IMG/VR virus record: IMGVR_UViG_3300020463_000001
Coordinates: 1 to 64,000 of that record
Direction: 5' to 3' (one strand)
Length of the DNA stretch: 64,000 bases
Source of the DNA: a virus
Shown here: piece by piece, positions 38,701 to 46,479 of the stretch
Position numbering within the stretch: position 1 is the stretch's first letter
Layout of the letters: the number at the start of each line of letters is the position of its first letter
Translations under genes and position numbers: made by a program
Notes under the pieces: generated by a model
Databases searched by the model: none
The model's input: the letters and a program-made list of their open reading frames with translations, nothing else
What the model was told of the DNA's origin: nothing

Positions 38701-39368
38701 TGACTAAATTTCATTATAATAACGGAGTACCTACTAATGTTTACTACAATAACCAAGTGGTAAATAAAGTATTCTATACAGACGCAAATGGAAACAATAC
38801 CGAAGTGTGGCCATTAACTCCTGCTACCCCGACTACTCCTGTTGCCCCGACTACTTCAATTGGAACTGCATTGACTGAGGTAGAAGTAACCTCAACTGGA
38901 TCGGGTCAACCTTTTATGCGAATTATTGTGAATTTTTTGGAGAATGGATTTATAGAAATTCGATCTCAGGAAGTAACCGCAATATCTGGTCATTCATTAA
39001 ATACAACTCCGATGCACTCTTCGTCTATTGGATACAGCGAACCTGATCCAACAATGTTTATTCAAGAATCGATTCTTCGAGAATTTAAGTGGACAACATC
39101 CGCAGCATCTAGTTTTTCTGGTTATCAATTTAAGTGCAGCGATAACCAAGGTACGGGATCTTCTTTGACTGAAGGCGGAGTTCTATCTAACTTCGATAAT
39201 TATTATACCTACGCTTACCAAGGCCCAGGCACGTTGGGATTTGTGCAGCTTAGGTTAGATAAAAACGGAATGGGCGATGCATCAAACACACATAAGTTTA
39301 CAATAAAAGATCCAACTGGAAATGAGGCTTCATTTAGTATTGATTTTTCAATTGAGATATCAGCATAA
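38700..39368 (+). CDS. Fibre tip / adhesin-like protein
   Basis: 222 residues. N-terminal MTKFHYNNGVPTNVYYNNQV precedes a Pro/Thr linker (TPATPTTPVAPTTS) and a beta-rich C-terminal domain. Shares a base with the stop of the long fibre gene. Likely the distal tip or a fibre assembly partner, inferred from position. Confidence 0.6.
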   Translation: MTKFHYNNGVPTNVYYNNQVVNKVFYTDANGNNTEVWPLTPATPTTPVAPTTSIGTALTEVEVTSTGSGQPFMRIIVNFLENGFIEIRSQEVTAISGHSLNTTPMHSSSIGYSEPDPTMFIQESILREFKWTTSAASSFSGYQFKCSDNQGTGSSLTEGGVLSNFDNYYTYAYQGPGTLGFVQLRLDKNGMGDASNTHKFTIKDPTGNEASFSIDFSIEISA

Positions 39369-39370
39369 AT
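39363..39370 (+). promoter_or_regulatory. Late-promoter-like CATAAATA
   Basis: Seven of eight bases of the late octamer, 26 bp before the endolysin start; it overlaps the stop of the preceding gene. Confidence 0.4.
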
Positions 39371-39395
39371 AGTTTTTTAATCGGAGGATTATAAT

Positions 39396-39848
39396 ATGGG
39401 ATTTAATTTATCATCAAGATCATTGAAGAGACTAGACGGAGTTGATCCGGATTTAGTCCAAGTAGTAAAATATGCAATCAAAGAAACCAAGATTGATTTT
39501 GGAGTCATCGAAGGTGTCCGTTCTATTCAGAAACAAGAAGAACTGGTTGCTGCTGGTGCATCACAAACAATGAAGTCAAAACACCTAGAAGGTCGCGCAG
39601 TCGATCTCATGGCTTATATCGGTAGTCGCGGAAGTTGGGAACTCAATGTCTATGATGAAATCGCAGACGCAATGAAAATCGGTGCGGAGAAAGTTGGTGT
39701 TGCGATTCGTTGGGGTGCTGCATGGACTATCAGTGATATCGGTGACTGGGATGGAACGATGGAAGATGCGATGAACTCTTACATCGATACGAGACGATCT
39801 CAGGGTAGAAGACCGTTCATTGATGCCCCTCACTTTGAGTTAATGTAG
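39396..39848 (+). CDS. M15-family endolysin (peptidoglycan L-alanyl-D-glutamate peptidase type)
   Basis: 150 residues. Zinc peptidase motifs are SKHLEGRAVDLMAY (H and D ligands, about residues 62-75) and DAPHFEL (H ligand near the C-terminus), with GVIEGVRSIQKQEEL upstream, as in T5-type M15 endolysins. No signal peptide, so a holin or other release route is needed. Late-type promoter upstream. Cuts stem peptides of peptidoglycan for lysis. Confidence 0.9.
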   Translation: MGFNLSSRSLKRLDGVDPDLVQVVKYAIKETKIDFGVIEGVRSIQKQEELVAAGASQTMKSKHLEGRAVDLMAYIGSRGSWELNVYDEIADAMKIGAEKVGVAIRWGAAWTISDIGDWDGTMEDAMNSYIDTRRSQGRRPFIDAPHFELM

Positions 39849-39928
39849 GGACTGTCATAATTCTGTAACATTTTTTTATATATAGTATAGTTGTCACAAT
39901 TTTGTAACAATTATATTAGGAGTAAAAA

Positions 39929-40012
39929 ATGTCTAATGTTGCCCTGCTACGGATTCTCAGTCCAATTGCACTTTTTATGGTGTCACCATTCATCTGCGCG
40001 ATGGTATTATAG
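39929..40012 (+). CDS. 27-residue hydrophobic peptide
   Basis: MSNVALLRILSPIALFMVSP; TTAGGAGT eight bases before ATG. A single membrane helix directly behind the endolysin; a small holin-like or regulatory peptide is possible, unproven. Confidence 0.5.
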   Translation: MSNVALLRILSPIALFMVSPFICAMVL

Positions 40013-40030
40013 TTATATCAACTATCACTC

Positions 40031-40049
40031 TTAGACCAAATCGGTCTAA
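40031..40049. repeat. 19-bp palindromic element, copy 3
   Basis: TTAGACC-aaatc-GGTCTAA, perfect 7-bp arms, followed by an A-run; 28 bp before the -35 at 40078. Confidence 0.7.
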
Positions 40050-40077
40050 AAAAACTTAAATTATTTTCAAAAAGTCC

Positions 40078-40106
40078 TTGACATTATCTCTCAAATCATT
40101 CATAAT
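40078..40106 (+). promoter_or_regulatory. Sigma70 promoter with long inverted repeat
   Basis: TTGACA, 17-bp spacer, CATAAT. A perfect 14-bp inverted repeat has arms at 40085-40098 (spacer) and 40121-40134 (just before the start codon). Confidence 0.75.
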
Positions 40107-40138
40107 ATACCCAAGTTAGTTGATTTGAGAGATAAAAT

Positions 40139-40432
40139 ATGCGAATGAAAGGTATTCCAGAACTTCCCCAATCGATGATAAATCAGATGACTCGTAAAGA
40201 GGCTTCTCGGATTGTCAATCGATTCGGTGGATTCGAAGGTGCCTCCAATGGTTCCTATGAGATGCGCCTTAAGTATCTGATGTTGTGCGATAAGTACGGC
40301 GAAGAAAGTGAAAAGGTCGATGACTGGATCATGTACTGGAGGCGCGAACTCAACGCACTCATCAAGCTTCACACTCCCAGAACTCTTTGGGAAAAGATGC
40401 TTTCTAAAATTGGTATTCACATCAAGATATAA
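40139..40432 (+). CDS. Hypothetical early protein
   Basis: 97 residues, basic, helical (MTRKEASRIVNRFGGFEGAS, WIMYWRRELNALIKLHTPRT). Function unknown. Confidence 0.6.
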   Translation: MRMKGIPELPQSMINQMTRKEASRIVNRFGGFEGASNGSYEMRLKYLMLCDKYGEESEKVDDWIMYWRRELNALIKLHTPRTLWEKMLSKIGIHIKI

Positions 40433-40442
40433 GGAGACTTTT

Positions 40443-40796
40443 ATGGGTTATACCGCAAGCTTTGTGACTGGTCAGACTGGTCACTATTCAATCCAAGAGA
40501 TCGATGGTGATCTCTTTGACCTCACCAATATGCAAGTAGGAGAGATTGGAACTAAGTTCGAACTTCCCGAAATGAAGTTTTTCAAGTCGGTTCAGTTAAA
40601 TGAACTGATCAGTGTCACCAAGGCGTGGGCTGAATCTTGGAATCTTCTTGCAACCAAGGTTATGGAAGAGGGTGTGGAGTTGACTGAAACTGTCGAACTC
40701 TATCGCGAAGCTTCTTCCGGAACCAGAGGTTGGAAGTGCATCGAATTTGGCGGAGTCAAGTACGCCATCAAGAGTGGAAAGTACCTTATCTTATGA
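40443..40796 (+). CDS. Hypothetical early protein
   Basis: 117 residues; start at 40443 for the AAGGAGA site. Mixed alpha/beta with VTKAWAESWNLLATKVMEEG. Overlaps the next gene by 4 bp. Function unknown. Confidence 0.6.
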   Translation: MGYTASFVTGQTGHYSIQEIDGDLFDLTNMQVGEIGTKFELPEMKFFKSVQLNELISVTKAWAESWNLLATKVMEEGVELTETVELYREASSGTRGWKCIEFGGVKYAIKSGKYLIL

Positions 40797-41011
40797 GGAA
40801 GTTTCCCACTGATCTAGATCTCTATGAAGAATATAGAGATTTTGATCAACCGCCTAGTGCTGTGGATGACGCAGCACAGGCGATGATGGAGTCTGCGACT
40901 CCAGAAGAGGAAGAAGAATTGCCCACTTGGGGTGAGATCATGAGAGATTCAGAAACGTGGCCAATACTTGCTGTTATAGTATTGACTTTAATTTTAAACT
41001 TTACTTGGTAG
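40793..41011 (+). CDS. Tail-anchored small membrane protein
   Basis: 72 residues: acidic, disordered body (PEEEEELPTWGEI) and a C-terminal membrane helix (WPILAVIVLTLILNFTW). Function unknown. Confidence 0.6.
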   Translation: MRKFPTDLDLYEEYRDFDQPPSAVDDAAQAMMESATPEEEEELPTWGEIMRDSETWPILAVIVLTLILNFTW

Positions 41012-41014
41012 AAC

Positions 41015-41230
41015 ATGAGATATCGACAAGAAATAACGGAATGGGATGAGAGTGACGGAAAAGTTTCTAACCACATCTACATCACATCAGGCAGTTCTCT
41101 AATGGGGTATATCCCAGTAGGAACTAAAACTCCTAAATATTTTTCAAAGCCACCATCCAATTGGAGTGTTTCGCGAAGAAAATTTAGGGATCTTACCAAA
41201 AAGGAATTACTGGAGTTGGACTTAGATTAA
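41015..41230 (+). CDS. Hypothetical protein
   Basis: 71 residues, MRYRQEITEWDESDGKVSNH; basic end. Its stop lies in palindromic element copy 4. No family recognised. Confidence 0.55.
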   Translation: MRYRQEITEWDESDGKVSNHIYITSGSSLMGYIPVGTKTPKYFSKPPSNWSVSRRKFRDLTKKELLELDLD

Positions 41231-41240
41231 AATAATCTAA
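41222..41240. repeat. 19-bp palindromic element, copy 4
   Basis: TTAGATT-aaaat-AATCTAA, perfect 7-bp arms, then an A-run; 8 bp before the -35 at 41249. Confidence 0.65.
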
Positions 41241-41248
41241 AAAAAGTC

Positions 41249-41277
41249 TTGACTCGACTCTCAATATATGAGAGAAT
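41249..41277 (+). promoter_or_regulatory. Sigma70-like promoter with palindrome in spacer
   Basis: TTGACT, 17-bp spacer, weak GAGAAT. CTCTCA-atata-TGAGAG (41258-41274) overlaps the spacer and -10. Confidence 0.5.
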
Positions 41278-41309
41278 AGCTCAGTAAGTTGATAGAGAGA
41301 TCCAAAAAT

Positions 41310-41753
41310 ATGTCCAATGTTTATTCTGTAAGAGGCGGCCTGAAAGGTGAATCTGAGATCGCTAGGATTACAGTTGAATGGTGTGCAAAAAAACTTCTTT
41401 CAAGATTCAGAACTCTTGATATTGAAGTCATCTTTAAAAATTTTGCAGACGGAACTCATGCAGAATGTCATCATATCGACAAAAATGAGTTTGAGATTCG
41501 TATCCAGAAAGGTATGAAAATCTTTGATTTGATATCTGCACTTTGTCATGAAATGGTTCATGTTAAACAGTACGCTCGTAAGGAATTGCGAGATGTTTAT
41601 GATGGCCCTTGGCACGTTGGAACGATGTGGAAAAAGTCTCCGAAAAACTGGGATAACGTCGAGTACATGGAACAACCTTGGGAAAAGGAGGCATATCGAT
41701 TGGAAGTGCCTTTAGCAATGGAGTGTTTTTGTGAAGCACACTCTGATTTCTAG
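41310..41753 (+). CDS. SprT-like zinc metallopeptidase
   Basis: 147 residues. HEMVH in ALCHEMVHVKQYARKEL (about residues 78-94) is a zincin HExxH helix; PWEKEAYRLE downstream could give the third ligand (E), as in small SprT/M78-like phage peptidases. Start at 41310. Probable protease acting in the cytoplasm; target unknown. Confidence 0.75.
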   Translation: MSNVYSVRGGLKGESEIARITVEWCAKKLLSRFRTLDIEVIFKNFADGTHAECHHIDKNEFEIRIQKGMKIFDLISALCHEMVHVKQYARKELRDVYDGPWHVGTMWKKSPKNWDNVEYMEQPWEKEAYRLEVPLAMECFCEAHSDF

Positions 41754-41763
41754 GAGAGAAAAT

Positions 41764-41928
41764 ATGACAGGTTTCGATGAATGGGTACTGATTATGTACA
41801 ACGAGAACTGCAAAGAAAGAATGCATTATCAACTTCCGCGTTTTGAAAGACTTCAAGATTATATTGAGGCAAATAAAGAGTTTTTGGAAAAGAAATATCA
41901 GGAGATCCTTGATGCGAAAACCCCATAA
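41764..41928 (+). CDS. 54-residue hypothetical protein
   Basis: MTGFDEWVLIMYNENCKERM followed by a helical tail. AGGAGAG precedes ATG. Overlaps the next gene by 17 bp. Confidence 0.55.
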   Translation: MTGFDEWVLIMYNENCKERMHYQLPRFERLQDYIEANKEFLEKKYQEILDAKTP

Positions 41929-42469
41929 TTATTATGTAGCAATCTATGCAACCATAATCTTTGCAACTGTTTTCATAACAAATGCGGTTCATGGTGCGGA
42001 GTTAATCGAAGCAGAAGTTATATCTTCTGAGCCCGTATATTACGAAGTGGTTAATAAAAGACCACAAAGAATATGTAGGGATGTTTTGGTTCCTATTGAA
42101 AGATATCGTTCTGGTGGCGGAAGAATCGGTCAATCTGTAGAACGTGAATTCGGGTCTACGGGGGGTCTAGTTGGCGCTGTAATAGGTGGCGGTTTGGGGA
42201 GTAGAGTTGGTGAGGGTAAAGGTAAAGTCCTTGCTACGATCACTGGAGTCGTTATAGGTGCCCGTGTTGGAGATAGGGTAGAACAAAATCGCAGAGAAAG
42301 GAACGCAGAATACAAAACTGTGAACCATTGCGAGACTGTTTTTACTGAAGAAGTATTTCAGAAAGTGGACTACTATAGAGTTACTGTAGAGGTAGACGGA
42401 ATGTATACTACTACTAACTCCAAGAGGCAGCCAGGAGTTGGAAGCAAGATTAAGGTACTAATGAAATAA
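41912..42469 (+). CDS. Glycine-zipper exported protein (17 kDa antigen-like)
   Basis: 185 residues. A membrane/signal segment (YYVAIYATIIFATVFITNAV) is followed by a glycine-zipper pair (GGLVGAVIGGGLGSRVGEG and TITGVVIGARVG) with flanking conserved basic residues, as in the Rickettsia 17 kDa antigen/2TM glycine zipper family, then a beta-rich end. Probably in the envelope. Another phage-borne envelope protein of unknown function. Confidence 0.75.
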   Translation: MRKPHNYYVAIYATIIFATVFITNAVHGAELIEAEVISSEPVYYEVVNKRPQRICRDVLVPIERYRSGGGRIGQSVEREFGSTGGLVGAVIGGGLGSRVGEGKGKVLATITGVVIGARVGDRVEQNRRERNAEYKTVNHCETVFTEEVFQKVDYYRVTVEVDGMYTTTNSKRQPGVGSKIKVLMK

Positions 42470-42894
42470 TGTTTGGACGGAAAAGAATTATAATGGATAG
42501 GGACAATGTACGTCCCTATATGATCCGGTGGCAATTGATAAAAGATAAAACCAGTACCTTGGGAGAAAGCAGGGATTTGAAGTTTAACATTTATCTTCAT
42601 AAGATTATGTTATCTGATGAGCCGGTTCTTCACGATCATCCTTGGGATTACTTCACATTCATTCTCTGGGGCGGATACTGGGAACATACACCAGAAGGAA
42701 AATTCTGGAGAGGGACAGGTCATTGGAGATTTGCCAAAGCAGAATCTTTACACTGGATAGAAATTCCGGAAGGATCTTACGCACTGAGTCTCTTTATGAG
42801 AACTAAGAAAACTCGCACTTGGGGGTTTAATACCAACAAGGGATGGGTGGACTATAAAAAATATTTAACAGAGCGAGCAACAAATGGGTCTTGA
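42469..42894 (+). CDS. Cupin-like protein
   Basis: 141 residues. A double-stranded beta-helix pattern with LHDHPWDYFTFILWGGYWEH (His pair for metal) and HWIEIPEGSYALSLF later. Such small cupin-like proteins are frequent in phages. Substrate unknown. It overlaps the next gene by 11 bp. Confidence 0.65.
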   Translation: MFGRKRIIMDRDNVRPYMIRWQLIKDKTSTLGESRDLKFNIYLHKIMLSDEPVLHDHPWDYFTFILWGGYWEHTPEGKFWRGTGHWRFAKAESLHWIEIPEGSYALSLFMRTKKTRTWGFNTNKGWVDYKKYLTERATNGS

Positions 42895-43093
42895 GTACGC
42901 AGAAAAAAATTGGAATACATTAACTCAGTTGATAAAACAAATTGAGTCAGATGGAAAGGAGAAGATTAAAGATTATACTGGAATGCATATAATCACAAAT
43001 AAGTTTACTTATGGTCTTGTTCATGGCCGTCTTAGTGTATATGACAAGAAAGACAATTTACTCAATCCCATAGTCGGTGATCCTTTGGAGTGA
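42884..43093 (+). CDS. Hypothetical protein
   Basis: 69 residues, MGLEYAEKNWNTLTQLIKQI then beta strands. No family recognised. Confidence 0.55.
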   Translation: MGLEYAEKNWNTLTQLIKQIESDGKEKIKDYTGMHIITNKFTYGLVHGRLSVYDKKDNLLNPIVGDPLE

Positions 43094-43186
43094 TTTTGGA
43101 TCGGGGTGTTGTTTCCACGCAACACTAGAAAGGTGAATAAACATCAAAATTATGTTCACATTTCACACTATTTTTACCTCCTTATT

Positions 43187-43194
43187 TATAAATA
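43187..43194 (+). promoter_or_regulatory. T4-type late octamer TATAAATA with downstream operators
   Basis: Exact octamer, followed by two inverted repeats: CGTTACT-cag-AGTAACG (43199-43215) and GTTAC-acaaa-GTAAC (43223-43237). Confidence 0.5.
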
Positions 43195-43277
43195 ATTTCG
43201 TTACTCAGAGTAACGAAGTGACGTTACACAAAGTAACTCAACCCTATGTCTTAAAGGAGGCAAAAAATAAAACAAGA

Positions 43278-43427
43278 ATGAGAAATATTGAGGAAAATCT
43301 GGTAAGTCAACAATCTAACAGTTGGATTTTCACAGATAATTTCGGAAGAAAGTTAGAATATTTTATGTATATCGCGATTGGGTTTGGCCCATCTATCGCC
43401 GCGTTACACGCGCTAGGAAATATGTAA
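43278..43427 (+). CDS. 49-residue membrane protein
   Basis: MRNIEENLVSQQSNSWIFTD then a hydrophobic end (YFMYIAIGFGPSIAALHALG). An AAGGAGG lies about 20 bases before the ATG, too far for a normal start, so the true start may be upstream and non-ATG. Shares a base with the lipoprotein start. Confidence 0.5.
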   Translation: MRNIEENLVSQQSNSWIFTDNFGRKLEYFMYIAIGFGPSIAALHALGNM

Positions 43428-43684
43428 TGATCAGAAGAATAATAATCTCTGCAGTTGCATTCATCACCCTGACAGGATGCACAACCTCGACTACCAGCGA
43501 TCTCTCCAGATATGGATTTTCGAATATAAGTCCACAAAGAGAGATGCTCGGTAAATGTCTAAGTAAATACGGTATTCAGTACAGAAAAAAGACAGGAAGA
43601 GACTTAGTTTTCATTAACGGATACAGCGTATTTGATTATTGTAGAGTAATAGTAGCTAACACAGATTTCGGTGTTGCTGGTTAA
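43427..43684 (+). CDS. Small lipoprotein
   Basis: 85 residues; signal IIISAVAFITLTGC ends in a lipobox (Cys18). Mature part is basic with two more Cys (GKCLSKYGI, FDYCRVIV). Followed by a terminator. Function unknown. Confidence 0.65.
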   Translation: MIRRIIISAVAFITLTGCTTSTTSDLSRYGFSNISPQREMLGKCLSKYGIQYRKKTGRDLVFINGYSVFDYCRVIVANTDFGVAG

Positions 43685-43708
43685 AACTCCATTTTATCTT
43701 CAGAACCG

Positions 43709-43739
43709 CCCCGATTTGGGAGACTGAATCGGGGTTTTT
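43709..43739 (+). terminator. Rho-independent terminator
   Basis: CCCCGATT-tgggagactg-AATCGGGG followed by TTTTT. Confidence 0.9.
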
Positions 43740-43767
43740 CTAAAAAATAAAATACTAAATATTTTTC

Positions 43768-44364
43768 ATGTCAAATTTTAATGATAGACTTTTCTACAAA
43801 AGATTGAAATTGATAGAAGCTCCTCACAATATTCTAACGACTAAAGTGAAGAAATTCGATTTTAAATTATACGATGCTCCACAATTAAGCGTGGAGATGA
43901 TAGATATCATGTTATTTCACGCTGGTCGAGGTCTTAGCGCGAACCAACTCAACCTAGACGCTCGAATATTTGTTATGCAGAAAAGTTCTGGCGAATACAT
44001 TACAGCAATTAATCCCAAAATAATATCCAAATCCAAAAAGACTCAATTAGACACGGAAGGCTGTTTGAGTTACCCCAATATATTCTTAGAAATATCTAGA
44101 CCAAAATCTGTCGAAGTAGAGTATTATGACGAACATGAAAACAAAGTAACTGAGTTTTTGGCCGGAATCGATGCAAGATGTTTTCAACATGAATTAGATC
44201 ATTTGAACGGCGTTGTCTATACATCGAAGGTATCCAGTCTGAAACTGCAGAGGGCGAAAAATCGTGCGAAGAAACAAACGAAAAATAATTATACTATAAA
44301 TAATAGTAATATTATGGGGGTTCATAATGGAACTGGATCTAAAAACAGAATTCGAAAAATATAA
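43768..44364 (+). CDS. def: Peptide deformylase
   Basis: 198 residues. The three deformylase motifs are present: GRGLSANQ (53-60), EGCLS (97-101) and HELDH (141-145), giving the Cys and two His metal ligands and the catalytic Glu. It removes formyl groups from new proteins. The C-terminal 35 residues are basic and extend over the start of the lipase gene (38-bp overlap). Phage deformylases are known in marine T4-like phages. Confidence 0.93.
   Translation: MSNFNDRLFYKRLKLIEAPHNILTTKVKKFDFKLYDAPQLSVEMIDIMLFHAGRGLSANQLNLDARIFVMQKSSGEYITAINPKIISKSKKTQLDTEGCLSYPNIFLEISRPKSVEVEYYDEHENKVTEFLAGIDARCFQHELDHLNGVVYTSKVSSLKLQRAKNRAKKQTKNNYTINNSNIMGVHNGTGSKNRIRKI
44295..44302 (+). promoter_or_regulatory. 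T4-type late promoter TATAAATA for the lipase gene
   Basis: Exact octamer inside the end of the deformylase gene, 25 bp before the lipase ATG. Confidence 0.55.
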
Positions 44365-45121
44365 AACTATCGAAAAGATAGGTGAGTATTCTACATCTGT
44401 CGCTAAACAACTAGCACTCTTTTCAACCCTAGTGTACAAGACTGATAACAAGCACTTTCTAGAGAATGCGTTATCCGGTTACACTAAATCACACTTTAAA
44501 ACTTTTGATAACGATGGTACAGAAGCACTCGTAGTAAAGACTGGAACTTGCATTGTTCTTTCTTTTCGCGGAACTGAACCAACAGAACTCAAAGATATCT
44601 TAGCCGATATCAATATCATTCCAAAAAAATCCGAAGAAAGACAGGGGATTGTCCATAGTGGTTTCGCAGAAGCCCTAGATAAAATTTGGGATGATGTGGA
44701 ACTCTATCTGGACTCAATCCATGCGTCCGGAGATCTGGTCTACATATGCGGTCACAGTCTTGGTGGGGCTCTTGCGACTGTCGCAGCTGCTAGATCGAAG
44801 TATCTTTGTCAAGTGTATACTTATGGCCAACCTAGAGTTGGAAATAGGAAATATGCAAAGAATGTAAAATCAACTATCTACCGTCATGTACAAGGAGCTG
44901 ATATAGTTCCTGCCGTTCCGTTACCTATGCTTTTCTATAGACATATCGGAGACATAAAAGTGGTAGACAAACAGAAAAAAATAGTATACACTACAAAGTC
45001 TTTAATAAATTTTGATTGGATTAGATTTAAACTTATGGTAGGATCAATCTTTTCCAAAATACCGTTAATGTCATTGGTCAAAGACCACAACATAACGGAT
45101 TATTATGATAATATTGCATAA
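44327..45121 (+). CDS. Class 3 lipase-like alpha/beta hydrolase
   Basis: 264 residues. Lipase_3 features: LSFRGTEPTELKDILADI (oxyanion region), VHSGFAEALDKIW, nucleophile elbow GHSLGGA (Ser144), YTYGQPRVGNRKYA, Asp192 in ADIVPAVP and His206 in FYRHIGD, forming the catalytic triad. No signal peptide is visible. It could degrade host membrane lipids late in infection, aiding lysis or feeding lipid turnover. Confidence 0.9.
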   Translation: MELDLKTEFEKYKTIEKIGEYSTSVAKQLALFSTLVYKTDNKHFLENALSGYTKSHFKTFDNDGTEALVVKTGTCIVLSFRGTEPTELKDILADINIIPKKSEERQGIVHSGFAEALDKIWDDVELYLDSIHASGDLVYICGHSLGGALATVAAARSKYLCQVYTYGQPRVGNRKYAKNVKSTIYRHVQGADIVPAVPLPMLFYRHIGDIKVVDKQKKIVYTTKSLINFDWIRFKLMVGSIFSKIPLMSLVKDHNITDYYDNIA

Positions 45122-45129
45122 GGAATAAT

Positions 45130-45372
45130 ATGCCAACATACACTTATATTTGCAATTCATGTAATTATAGATTTGAGAAAATGCTGAAAATATCCGAAAG
45201 AAAAAGACCTCTACAGGAACCATGTGAAACGTGCGGAGAAAATACAGTATCTCAAACTATATTGCAAGTGAATGTCGGCGATCCGATTGCATTAGGTGTC
45301 AAGAAGATACCAAAAGACTTTAAAGAAGGAGTTTTAGATAAAGCCAGAAAAGTGCCAGGCGCTGCGATTTGA
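45130..45372 (+). CDS. FmdB-like zinc-ribbon protein
   Basis: 80 residues. MPTYTYICNSCNYRFEKMLK with CxxC (9-12) and a second CETCG (about 33-36), the FmdB zinc-ribbon pattern. Common in T4-like marine phages as a putative regulator; function unknown. Confidence 0.75.
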   Translation: MPTYTYICNSCNYRFEKMLKISERKRPLQEPCETCGENTVSQTILQVNVGDPIALGVKKIPKDFKEGVLDKARKVPGAAI

Positions 45373-45424
45373 GTTTTACATTATGGAATATTATGGGATG
45401 GTGCTTAACACAAGGAGCCATTTC

Positions 45425-46129
45425 ATGGGTAAACATAGAAGGAAAACTGCGAGGTTCGCATTGAACGAGTCACACTTTAATTTAGTTGACATTCATCCAA
45501 TGACCGCGAATCAGAGCAGAGTATTTGAAGACTTTGAAGACGGAAAACACCTGTTTTTACATGGTGTCGCTGGAACAGGAAAGACTTACATTTCATTGTA
45601 TCTAGCATCAAGAGAACTATTTGACTTAGGCCCGAGATATAAAAATTTAAGCATAGTAAGGAGTATTGTACCTACAAGAGATATCGGGTTTTTGCCAGGC
45701 TCGGAAGAACAAAAGATGGAAGTCTATGAGTCTCCATATAAATCAATCTTCTCTGATTTATTTTGCAGAGGGGATGCGTACCAACTACTGAAAAAGAAGG
45801 GTGCGATTAATTTCATGACTACCTCATTCATCAGGGGAGTCACATTAAACGACACCATCATTTTAGTAGATGAGTGTCAGAATATGAATTTCCATGAGTT
45901 GGATTCAATTATTACGAGATTAGGAAAGAATTGTAGAATTATATTTTGTGGCGATTTCAGACAAAGCGATTTCACCAAAACAAATGATAAGGATGGCATA
46001 CTACAATTCATGAATATTATGAAGAACATGACGGATGTAGGATTTACAGAATTCGAAGAACACGATATTGTGAGAAGTTGTTTTGTTAAATCCTATATAC
46101 TCAATAAATTGCAGGCTGGAATAGTCTAA
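45425..46129 (+). CDS. phoH: PhoH-like ATPase
   Basis: 234 residues. Walker A GVAGTGKTYISLYLASREL (about 44-62) and Walker B IILVDECQNM with the PhoH-type continuation, then FCGDFRQSDF. Start at 45425 has AGGAG upstream; an earlier in-frame ATG is at 45383. PhoH proteins are RNA-related ATPases widespread in marine phages. Confidence 0.9.
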   Translation: MGKHRRKTARFALNESHFNLVDIHPMTANQSRVFEDFEDGKHLFLHGVAGTGKTYISLYLASRELFDLGPRYKNLSIVRSIVPTRDIGFLPGSEEQKMEVYESPYKSIFSDLFCRGDAYQLLKKKGAINFMTTSFIRGVTLNDTIILVDECQNMNFHELDSIITRLGKNCRIIFCGDFRQSDFTKTNDKDGILQFMNIMKNMTDVGFTEFEEHDIVRSCFVKSYILNKLQAGIV

Positions 46130-46139
46130 GGAGTTACCG

Positions 46140-46466
46140 ATGGGCGATTTAGTAGATGCAAGAGATGTATTCGCGGTTAGGAAACATATCAACGCAAAAG
46201 ATTTGGAAGGTATTCAGAATTATATGAAAGCAGAGGAATATTCTAGAAATATATCTCATAGTCTGATGGAGAATATCATAGACGCAATTGATCAGTCTGG
46301 ATTTAATATATCAGAAAGAAAAATGCTAGATGATTTGACGTTTATTAGTATGGCAATAACTGCCAGTCTGGATAGACAGTTAGGTGTGGATAATCAATTT
46401 TACGAACATATCGGAAAAATGATTAAGAAAATTAAGTCTGAGATAGTTAAGGCTGAAATAAAATAA
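46140..46466 (+). CDS. Hypothetical helical protein
   Basis: 108 residues, all helical (MGDLVDARDVFAVRKHINAK; DRQLGVDNQFYEHIGKMIKK). AGGAG precedes ATG. Function unknown. Confidence 0.6.
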   Translation: MGDLVDARDVFAVRKHINAKDLEGIQNYMKAEEYSRNISHSLMENIIDAIDQSGFNISERKMLDDLTFISMAITASLDRQLGVDNQFYEHIGKMIKKIKSEIVKAEIK

Positions 46467-46479
46467 GGAGGCACATAAC

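Noticed and set aside
28390-41246. TTAGAYY-N5-RRTCTAA hairpins as rho-independent terminators
   Set aside because: On the plus strand they are followed by A-runs and on the minus strand no T-run follows the hairpin, so they do not fit the terminator rule.
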